Assembly: GCA_964608405.1 (NCBI GenBank)
Contig: CAZSNC010000002.1
Span: 1 to 64,000, forward strand
Direction of reading: 5' to 3'
Source: GWB1-38-13 sp964608405
GTDB taxonomy: Bacteria; Patescibacteriota; Microgenomatia; UBA8517
Length of the DNA stretch: 64,000 nucleotides
Under the pieces are notes generated by a model that saw only the letters and a list, made by a program, of their open reading frames with translations, made no database searches and was not told the DNA's origin. The position numbers and the translations under genes are program-made. Shown in pieces: positions 26,088-33,088 of the stretch (its first letter is position 1; each line of letters starts with the position of its first letter).

Positions 26088-26376
26088 TAATATTTACATA
26101 TTACAATTTCTCCCAATGCATTTTTATCGATATATATAGACACGGGGAGGGGGAGTAGGAGTAATAATAAACCCCATAGTATTATTATAGGGTAATATTA
26201 GCGGTACATCTTTTCACGCATATTATTTATAATTTTCACACGTTGTGCTAATTTTAATCAAGCAAACAAACCCCGAAGCTTTTTATATGACATATATCAA
26301 TAACAAGTGCGTTTAGGGGATGATATAGTCTGATATAGTTATCAATCTCCCGGTATAAGTGCGTGACTTTAGATAT

Positions 26377-26385
26377 TGTGGATAA
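26377..26385 (-). promoter_or_regulatory. DnaA box 1
   Basis: The reverse strand reads TTATCCACA, the perfect consensus DnaA box, in intergenic DNA. Confidence 0.5.
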
Positions 26386-26556
26386 CTTATATATTTATTT
26401 TGCATAGGTTATCGCTATTGCTTACCTTCCGTGGAGAATAGGTTGTAATTCATAAATCTACTTCATTAACTGGAGTTATTTTTATTGAGGTATGGGGGAA
26501 AGTATCAGGGGTGTGTAAGTTATTCCTCTTAAGATAAGATATGTCCGTGTAACGTT

Positions 26557-26565
26557 TGTGGATAA
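26557..26565 (-). promoter_or_regulatory. DnaA box 2
   Basis: A second perfect TTATCCACA on the reverse strand, in the same orientation as the first and exactly 180 bases from it. The only other perfect copy I noticed lies inside a coding region at 15151. Confidence 0.5.
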
Positions 26566-26792
26566 ATAGTAAGACATTTACCGGTAGAGAACAAAAGTAT
26601 ACATAGTCGCACAATATAACTTTTACGACATAGTCTGAAGCTGAATGGGAGTAGAGCGCTCTTTTGGCTTCTTTTTAATTCTTTTCTTATGATATTATAT
26701 TTTTGTTTGTTTTATATTTATTTTTTCTACTCTACTAAGTCGACGTCTCAATAATATAATACCAAACAATAACCGAACACTTTTGGGTTGGG

Positions 26793-26813
26793 ACAGGACT
26801 CCCCTGTTTTTTT
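26793..26813 (+). terminator. Rho-independent terminator-like hairpin
   Basis: Stem ACAGG/CCTGT (26793-26797 and 26803-26807) with a five-base loop, followed by an unbroken T run to 26813. No coding gene ends here. A promoter-like pair TTGGCT (26664-26669) and TATGAT (26688-26693), spaced by 18 bases, lies upstream, so a transcript of roughly 110 bases is possible. Confidence 0.45.
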
Positions 26814-26871
26814 ATTGATTTAGGTAAATATGCGGAAAACGCCGTATATACGGAAGAATATAGATGTATAT

Positions 26872-26896
26872 AAGACGACCACTTGGTCGTCTTTTA
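26872..26896. terminator. Strong hairpin, possible bidirectional terminator
   Basis: A perfect 9-bp stem AAGACGACC/GGTCGTCTT (26872-26880 and 26885-26893) with loop ACTT, followed by a short T-rich tract. It lies 60 bases upstream of the next promoter and may insulate it. Confidence 0.5.
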
Positions 26897-26955
26897 CTTA
26901 AAACCCCCTTTAAAATTGATTCAGTGAAGTCGTTATATATGGATAAAAACGCAAA

Positions 26956-26983
26956 TTGAAATAAAACCTTTATATTGTAAAAT
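26956..26983 (+). promoter_or_regulatory. Promoter of the HAD-like gene, leaderless
   Basis: A -35 box TTGAAA (26956-26961), a 16-base spacer and a -10 box TAAAAT (26978-26983). The start point falls at about 26990, directly at the ATG at 26991, so the mRNA should be leaderless. Confidence 0.6.
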
Positions 26984-26990
26984 GCATTGA

Positions 26991-27749
26991 ATGTCTAAAG
27001 AATTTACACCTTCTGAAAAAGAAATTGTTAGGAAGTTCGATATTGTAAATAAAGAATTAAAAAAGCACGGAGTCTCAACTGATATCGACAGCACCGAAGT
27101 TAAATCGCAGGATGCTGCACTGAAACAGTACAATGAAATGACGGGCCAAACACGTAAACTATGCGAACTGACGGACAGATATATTATGGTTAACTGGCTT
27201 AAAGAATACGGTTATATTGATCCATTAAATGTTGCAATAAGAATATGGAATAACCCGAATGAGTTTTCCAAACTCGAGCCCGAAAGCGGTGCTTTGATTT
27301 TGTCTAAATATTTATTTTTAAGTGGAGTTGATTTACATAGAAATACAGCCAGGCCAGGATGGCTTGATATTAAGAATTCAACTTATAGCTGGTACAAAAA
27401 AATAATGCCATGGGTGGATCAAAGGTTAATTCATATTCAGGATGGCGATTCAATAAATCCTAGGTTTAAATATCTAAACATCCCGAACTGTGCAAGGTAT
27501 CATTTTGACGATGCCTCCGAAGAACTTGATCAATTGAGTAAATTAGGAGTTGTTGGTGTACTAATACCACAGCCTTGGAATGTAGATTATAAGACAGACA
27601 ATCCAAAGATCCTTACTTTTACCAAAGCTCTGTCAGAAGGTCTTCCCAGCCTTGAAATGTCCAATTATGACTTCCAAAGAACACCTAAACTTTTAGGTGC
27701 ATACTTTGTATTATCGGATTATATTTTAAGGATTAAAGGATATAATTAG
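26991..27749 (+). CDS. HAD-superfamily nucleotidase-like protein
   Basis: A 252-residue protein that reads as a divergent 5'(3')-deoxyribonucleotidase-type HAD phosphatase. Motif I appears as DIDST at residues 31-35, where the first Asp would be the nucleophile. TARP at 119-122 matches the motif II region, a lysine near 160 may be motif III, and FDDASEELDQL (172-182) followed by IPQPWN (192-197) matches motif IV and the closing strand. The 25-residue N-terminal helix before motif I is unusual. The assignment is by motif order only. If correct, it dephosphorylates nucleoside monophosphates or a similar small molecule. It stands alone beside the gene-free region. Confidence 0.55.
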   Translation: MSKEFTPSEKEIVRKFDIVNKELKKHGVSTDIDSTEVKSQDAALKQYNEMTGQTRKLCELTDRYIMVNWLKEYGYIDPLNVAIRIWNNPNEFSKLEPESGALILSKYLFLSGVDLHRNTARPGWLDIKNSTYSWYKKIMPWVDQRLIHIQDGDSINPRFKYLNIPNCARYHFDDASEELDQLSKLGVVGVLIPQPWNVDYKTDNPKILTFTKALSEGLPSLEMSNYDFQRTPKLLGAYFVLSDYILRIKGYN

Positions 27750-27765
27750 TCGTACAATAATGTTA

Positions 27766-27794
27766 TTGACATCATCACTTGTGTCACATAATAT
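27766..27794 (+). promoter_or_regulatory. Promoter of the Xer-type recombinase gene
   Basis: A consensus -35 box TTGACA (27766-27771), exactly 17 bases of spacer and a -10 box TAATAT (27789-27794). The ATG at 27820 is about 19 bases past the expected start point. Confidence 0.65.
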
Positions 27795-27819
27795 TTAGTC
27801 AGATTAAAATTTATTACAA

Positions 27820-28773
27820 ATGCCTGCCAAGGTTGACCCATCAGAAATTGGTGTTGAGATTGAAAAATACCTTGAATATCTTGAGGTTGAAAAGGGCTCC
27901 TCTCCCCTAACCGTCAGAAATTACAGACACTACCTGGGTCGATTTTTGGAATGGTTAAAAGCAGAAAATATAAGACTTCATCTTAAGGATATTAATCCTG
28001 AAATTATCAGACAGTATAGAGTTCATCTTTCGAGGCTTCCTGGATTTAAAGGGCAGGGTTCAATGAGCAGGAAAACGCAAGGATATCACGCAATAGCTAT
28101 ACGATCGTTTTTAAGGTATCTTACAAAAAATGATTTTGAAGTAATGTCACCTGATAAAATTGACTTGCCGAAGATTTCCGAAAGACAGGTTAAGTTTTTA
28201 ACGGGTGATCAAGTGGAAAGACTTTTGAACGCTCCGACACTGTCAAACCTGGCGGGAAAAAGGGATAAGGCAATTCTTGAACTTTTATACTCAACGGGCC
28301 TTCGTGTATCGGAGCTATGTAAATTGGATCGTGATGTTGTTAACCTGGAAAGGAGGGAATTCGGAATTGTCGGAAAAGGGGGACATGCCAGGGTTGTCTT
28401 CCTTTCAAAGCGGGCTGCTGATTGGATTGCAGCATACCTTGCAGAAAGAGACGACACCTATAAACCGTTATTTATTCGACACAAGGGAGAACCGGACCCG
28501 ACAACACCGGATGAGAAAATGAGACTCTCCTGCCGATCAATACAAAGAATGATTAAAAAATATGTACGCAAGATAAAATTACCTGTTGATGCGACACCCC
28601 ATGTCATGAGGCACAGTTTTGCAACAGATTTACTCATGGCGGGGGCCGATATCCGTTCCGTTCAGGAGATGTTAGGGCATAAAAACATACAAACGACACA
28701 AATTTATACCCATGTAACACACAAACACCTCAAGGATGTATATGAAGCTTTCCATGGAAAAGGTGGAAATTAA
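27820..28773 (+). CDS. Tyrosine recombinase, XerC/XerD type
   Basis: A site-specific tyrosine recombinase. The N-terminal SAM-like DNA-binding domain covers about residues 10-105 and the catalytic domain about 125-310. The active-site residues are Arg162 (GLRVSEL), Lys186 (GKGGHAR), His261 and Arg264 (HVMRHSFAT), His287 (LGHKN) and Tyr296 (IYTHV). The 317-residue length and lack of extra domains fit the chromosomal XerC/XerD resolvases rather than phage or conjugative integrases. It probably resolves chromosome dimers, with a single Xer protein as in several reduced genomes. It converges with gyrA, with eight bases between stops. Confidence 0.85.
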   Translation: MPAKVDPSEIGVEIEKYLEYLEVEKGSSPLTVRNYRHYLGRFLEWLKAENIRLHLKDINPEIIRQYRVHLSRLPGFKGQGSMSRKTQGYHAIAIRSFLRYLTKNDFEVMSPDKIDLPKISERQVKFLTGDQVERLLNAPTLSNLAGKRDKAILELLYSTGLRVSELCKLDRDVVNLERREFGIVGKGGHARVVFLSKRAADWIAAYLAERDDTYKPLFIRHKGEPDPTTPDEKMRLSCRSIQRMIKKYVRKIKLPVDATPHVMRHSFATDLLMAGADIRSVQEMLGHKNIQTTQIYTHVTHKHLKDVYEAFHGKGGN

Positions 28774-28781
28774 GATGGAGC

Positions 28782-31418
28782 TTATTTTTTAATCTGCTGT
28801 TTTGTTTCTGCTTCCTCACCGCCATCATCTTCTTTTTCAAGTGCGGTCATAGCGGCAACTCCGTCCGACTTGTCCGAAAAACGCATGAGAATTACTCCCT
28901 GGGTTGACCTTCCCATTTGTGGGATATTTTTGACAGGAAGTTTAATGACCTGGCCGAATTTTGAAGTGATGATAATTTGATCAATTTTCTCATTAACAAT
29001 CGACTCGGCAGCAATATCTCCTGTTTTTGTATTAACGACGGCTGCTTTAACTCCCTTACCGGATCTTTTTTGTATAGGGAACAGGTGCAGTGGTGTTCTT
29101 TTACCCAGTCCGTTTTCGGAGATGGTCATCAAATCTCGAAATATCTTTTTCCTTTTGTCAGTGCTTTCGATGTGTTTGGGAGGAAATATCTCCATTCCGA
29201 TTACGACATCGTCTTTCTCAAGCCTTATTCCTTTCATTCCGGATGTTGCCCTTCCCATTGCACGGGTATCTTTTTCTGAAAATCTTATTGACTTCCCCTT
29301 TTTGGTAATAAGAAGAACATGGTCTTCACCGCTTGTTTCCTGTACGGATACTAAGGAATCGTCCGGATCGAGGCGGATTGCAATTATTCCTGACTGGCGC
29401 ATGTTTTTAAATTCGGAAACGTCGGTTTTTTTAACAATTCCTTTTTGCGTGGAAATAATAAGATTCTTTCCGACATCGCTTGTAGGAAGAATTGATTTGA
29501 CCTCTTCTCCCTGCTCGACATTCAGGATATTCACTATCGCCTGTCCCTTTGCCTGACGACTCCCCTCTTGGATATCCCAAACCTTTGTCCCGTAGACTTT
29601 CCCCTTGTTTGTAAAGAAGAGAAGTGTGTCGTGGGTCGATGCGGAAACCAGATGAAGTATTTCGTCCTCCTCTTTAGTTGTCATTCCCACAACTCCCTTG
29701 CCACCCCTTCTTTGCGCCTTATAGGTGGTTCTGGGAACCCTTTTTATATAACCAGTTTTAGTAATTGTAATTAAAGTCTCCTCTTTCGGTATTAAATCTT
29801 CTTCCGAAAACTCACCGATTTTTTGTTTATAAATTTTTGTCATTCTTTGGTCACCGAACTTCTCTTTGACTTGGGACAACTCGTCGGAGATGATATCTAA
29901 CACTTTTTGCGGATTTTTAAGTATTGAAATAAGTCTATCGATCAATTTTTCGATTTCTTCGTATTCTTTTTCGATCTTTTCGCGTTCGAGAGCGGCAAGA
30001 CGACGGAGCTGCATATCAAGAATCGCTGTCGATTGGATTTCCGAGAGTTTGAATTTACTTATAAGATTGGCTTTAGCATCTTCTTGTGTTCTGCTTTTTC
30101 TGATTGTTGCGATCACTTCGTCGAGGTTATCCAGTGCAATTTTAAGTCCCTCCAGAATGTGAGCCCTTCGTTTGGCCTCAGTCAGTTCGAAGATAGTTCT
30201 TCTTGTTACAACTCTTTGTCGGTGTTTAATATACTCAACGATTATTTGTTTAAGATTTAAGGTATGTGGTGTTCCATCAACAAGTGCAACGAAATTTGCG
30301 GGGAATGACGACTGTAATTTGGTGTATTTATAAATGTTATTAAGCACCGACTTCGGTTTCGCGTCTCTTTTAAGATCGACAACAACACGCAGTCCGTCCT
30401 TGTCCGATTCATCGCGAAGATCCGATATTCCGACAATCTTCTTTTCTTTAACAAGATCGGCGATCTTTTTGACCATCTCCGCTTTATTGACCTGGTATGG
30501 AATTTGGCTTATCACAATCTGTATTTTTCCGTTTTTCCCGTCGGTTATTTCGGCAACACCCCTGATGACGATTCTTCCCCTGCCTGTTGAATAGACTTCG
30601 TATAACGAGGGGCTGTCGTAGATTGCTGCACCTGTGGGAAAGTCCGGTCCTTGTATGCTTTTCATCAACTCTTCAATTGTGATATCACTGTCAAAACTGA
30701 TGTTTTCCGGAGTTATATCCTCGTGGGTCAGTTTTTTTTGTTCACCCGATGCAACAAGATTAATTTTTTTAATTACAAAATCGGTTTTTTCTTCATGTTT
30801 TGAAGAGTCTGAAATAACACGGCCTTTTTTTATGGTTTCGATTGCTCCGTCTATAACCTCAGTCAAATTGTGGGGAGGGATTTTTGTGGCCATACCAACA
30901 GCAATGCCTTCGGAACCCATGAGAAGGAGGTTTGGAAGTAGTGACGGAAGAAAAACAGGTTCTTTCAGAGTTGTATCAAAGTTGTCAATAAAATCCACAG
31001 TATCCTTATCGATGTCTTTTAACATCCACTCCGAAATCGGTGCAAGTTTTACCTCGGTGTAACGCATAGCGGCTGCAGAATCCCCATCGATTGATCCGAA
31101 GTTACCTTGACCTTTGATTAGTGGGTACCTGAGGGAAAAGGTCTGTGCCATACGCACAATCGCATCGTAGACTGCCGTGTCTCCGTGTGGGTGGTATTTT
31201 CCTAGTACTTCTCCGACAACTTTAGCGCTTTTTGTAAAACCTGACGAGTGTGAAAGACCCATCTGGTCCATTGCGTATAAAATTCTGCGGTGAACAGGTT
31301 TGAGGCCGTCTCGTACATCAGGAAGGGCGCGTGCGACAATTACACTCATTGCATAATCAACATATGCTTGTGACAATTCTGTGGTAATTTCTACGGGTTT
31401 AATTTTTCCAATATCCAT
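28782..31418 (-). CDS. gyrA: DNA gyrase subunit A
   Basis: The breakage-reunion subunit of gyrase, which introduces negative supercoils. The catalytic tyrosine is Tyr120 in AMRYTEVKL. The quinolone-determining region reads GKYHPHGDTAVYD, with Thr81 and Asp85 at the positions of E. coli Ser83 and Asp87. The GyrA box QRRGGKGV lies near residue 565, which separates it from ParC, and six C-terminal beta-pinwheel repeats follow. At 878 residues it is full length. No second type II topoisomerase is in the window. Confidence 0.96.
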   Translation of the reverse strand: MDIGKIKPVEITTELSQAYVDYAMSVIVARALPDVRDGLKPVHRRILYAMDQMGLSHSSGFTKSAKVVGEVLGKYHPHGDTAVYDAIVRMAQTFSLRYPLIKGQGNFGSIDGDSAAAMRYTEVKLAPISEWMLKDIDKDTVDFIDNFDTTLKEPVFLPSLLPNLLLMGSEGIAVGMATKIPPHNLTEVIDGAIETIKKGRVISDSSKHEEKTDFVIKKINLVASGEQKKLTHEDITPENISFDSDITIEELMKSIQGPDFPTGAAIYDSPSLYEVYSTGRGRIVIRGVAEITDGKNGKIQIVISQIPYQVNKAEMVKKIADLVKEKKIVGISDLRDESDKDGLRVVVDLKRDAKPKSVLNNIYKYTKLQSSFPANFVALVDGTPHTLNLKQIIVEYIKHRQRVVTRRTIFELTEAKRRAHILEGLKIALDNLDEVIATIRKSRTQEDAKANLISKFKLSEIQSTAILDMQLRRLAALEREKIEKEYEEIEKLIDRLISILKNPQKVLDIISDELSQVKEKFGDQRMTKIYKQKIGEFSEEDLIPKEETLITITKTGYIKRVPRTTYKAQRRGGKGVVGMTTKEEDEILHLVSASTHDTLLFFTNKGKVYGTKVWDIQEGSRQAKGQAIVNILNVEQGEEVKSILPTSDVGKNLIISTQKGIVKKTDVSEFKNMRQSGIIAIRLDPDDSLVSVQETSGEDHVLLITKKGKSIRFSEKDTRAMGRATSGMKGIRLEKDDVVIGMEIFPPKHIESTDKRKKIFRDLMTISENGLGKRTPLHLFPIQKRSGKGVKAAVVNTKTGDIAAESIVNEKIDQIIITSKFGQVIKLPVKNIPQMGRSTQGVILMRFSDKSDGVAAMTALEKEDDGGEEAETKQQIKK

Positions 31419-31478
31419 GTAATTTTATGTTATTTTTAATTGCCGGTTTATATACTTCCCAACCCTATTATTTTATCC

Positions 31479-32360
31479 TCATTTAGCTTCATTTACAAGC
31501 TGATTCTTGTTCTTTTTGTTGTATAAAACAACACCAAGAAGAAGGGATAGTGCACCGAAAACTGTAAATAATATTATTAGAGGTTGGAAAAAAATCGGAA
31601 GCAGAGTGCCTGTTAATATTTCCGACCAATTCGTTTGGTAAATGAGACCTTCTGTAACAATTTTGGATGCAGTGAAAGTTAACCACGAAAGAATGATCAT
31701 AACGATCCCCAATAATGAAAAAAGTTTTCCGGAAGATTCGTTTCTCTTACCTTTTTTAGAAACAAGGATATAAACGGATACGAGAAACACTTCAGTTATT
31801 ATTCCTATAATAAGTAAATACAACAGATATTTGGAAAAATTCTTGATAGATTCAAGGAAAGCCTGGTTTTCTAAAGAGTTTTTGCTGGTATTTCTTAATA
31901 TGTCACGTACGTCGATATTGGTATTTTTCAGATACTCTGGAATATTGCTTGTTGTTTGGCTGGGAAGCCCCCATTTCTCAATTGGCAAGTAAATATAAAG
32001 GATTTCGGCTTTGTTATTAAGATATGAGATGAAATTTTGGATATTGATTTCAATAAAATCCTTTACAGATTCCTTGTTTATAAATGAAGTTGCATTTTCA
32101 ACTTGTTTTTCCACCTGTTGGCGCTGTTCTATTGTCATCTGGGTAAAATTCTCATTACTGGTTAACTTTTGTCTGAATGCATCGCTCGCGGCATTGCGTG
32201 TGCCCTTTGCCAGGTTTTCGTAGACACCGTTATTATTGAACGAAGATGTATAAAACGCCGCATCAAGAAGGAAAAATTTTGTATACACGGTAAATAGGAT
32301 TATCAGGGAGACAATGAATATTAAGATAAAGAGTATAAATTTAAATATTTTGGAAAACAT
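31479..32360 (-). CDS. Hypothetical membrane protein with large outside loop
   Basis: A protein of 293 residues with four predicted membrane helices: one at about residues 5-27 and three in the C-terminal half (about 173-195, 210-232 and 253-277). A 140-residue hydrophilic region between the first two probably faces outside. I do not recognise the family. The ATG at 32360 is chosen; a TTG at 32369 in the same frame overlaps the methyltransferase stop. It is probably cotranscribed with the methyltransferase upstream. Confidence 0.6.
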   Translation of the reverse strand: MFSKIFKFILFILIFIVSLIILFTVYTKFFLLDAAFYTSSFNNNGVYENLAKGTRNAASDAFRQKLTSNENFTQMTIEQRQQVEKQVENATSFINKESVKDFIEINIQNFISYLNNKAEILYIYLPIEKWGLPSQTTSNIPEYLKNTNIDVRDILRNTSKNSLENQAFLESIKNFSKYLLYLLIIGIITEVFLVSVYILVSKKGKRNESSGKLFSLLGIVMIILSWLTFTASKIVTEGLIYQTNWSEILTGTLLPIFFQPLIILFTVFGALSLLLGVVLYNKKNKNQLVNEAK

Positions 32361-32365
32361 AATGG

Positions 32366-33025
32366 TCAATGGGTTTGTACCCCGTGTGGAATTTTTTGTC
32401 CAATAAATCTGATAAAAGTGGCGTTTTCTGTTTCGTGGGTTTGTTCCGAGGCGTCCAAAACAATTGGTTTGAATAACCCTTGAGTTTCTGTCACAACTTC
32501 ATCGAGAGAAAAAAATCTCTCAACGATCCCCTGCGGAGTTTGGTAAAAGTTTTCATTGAGTTTGAGGGATTTTAATACCTCAGGATCCTCCTTTGATTTA
32601 AGAAGCGTTGCAAAAATACCACCATCCTTTAAAACTCGATGTATTTCGGAAAATATCTGATCGGTTATTTCGTGATTGAAGTAGTGTAAAACGGCGTGTG
32701 CGTAAACGGCATCAAACTCATCGTCTTTAAACGGTAGCGGAAACTTAATATCGACATTTTGGTATTCGATATTCATAATTTTCTGCATCGCCGATTCCCA
32801 TTTTGAAACATCCAGAGCTTTGTCCGAAAAGTCTGTACTAATAACAAAAAGACCCTGCTTGGCAAAATATCTGGTGTCTTTTCCAAGTCCAGCACCGAGT
32901 TCAAGTAGTCGACCTTCATGGGGTAGGTAGCTTACGGCAAATTGAGCAAATATTGATGCATCGTCACTCCAGCCTTCATCGTCTGTTTTACTCCACCAAT
33001 TTTCCCAAAAATCCTTCGTGTCCAT
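32366..33025 (-). CDS. Class I SAM-dependent methyltransferase
   Basis: A 219-residue Rossmann-fold methyltransferase. Motif I LLELGAGLGKDT at about residues 40-51 binds the SAM amino-acid part, an acidic strand end VISTDFS near 60 fits motif II, and DAVYAHAVLHYF near 105 fits motif IV. The substrate is unknown; overall it resembles Methyltransf_11/25 small-molecule or tellurite-type enzymes. It overlaps or abuts the membrane protein gene downstream. Confidence 0.85.
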   Translation of the reverse strand: MDTKDFWENWWSKTDDEGWSDDASIFAQFAVSYLPHEGRLLELGAGLGKDTRYFAKQGLFVISTDFSDKALDVSKWESAMQKIMNIEYQNVDIKFPLPFKDDEFDAVYAHAVLHYFNHEITDQIFSEIHRVLKDGGIFATLLKSKEDPEVLKSLKLNENFYQTPQGIVERFFSLDEVVTETQGLFKPIVLDASEQTHETENATFIRFIGQKIPHGVQTH

Positions 33026-33088
33026 ACAAGATAATTATATACTTTTTAGCCTTCTATAAAATAAGAAGATCTTGGGGGAATGTACGTA

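Larger units (their letters stand above)
26088..26955. other. Long gene-free region, candidate replication origin
   Basis: About 870 bases without a convincing gene on either strand. It contains two perfect DnaA boxes (26377, 26557), a one-mismatch box TATGGATAA at 26938-26946, a direct repeat of TGATATAGT (26321, 26331), a G-rich tract followed by TAG/TAA triplets (26143-26170) that recalls a DnaA-trio element, a very AT-rich stretch (26676-26735), a perfect palindrome CCGTATATACGG (26842-26853) and two terminator-like hairpins. gyrA and gyrB lie nearby. Against an origin, genes on both sides mostly run towards it, and dnaA and dnaN are not in the window. Confidence 0.4.

Noticed and set aside
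31056..31180. Quinolone-resistance mutation in gyrA
   Set aside because: Thr81 at the Ser83 position is a natural variant in many bacteria, so resistance cannot be inferred.
27766..31440. dif site near the Xer recombinase
   Set aside because: Short matches such as TTATGTTA near 31430 lack a second arm and the correct 28-base layout.
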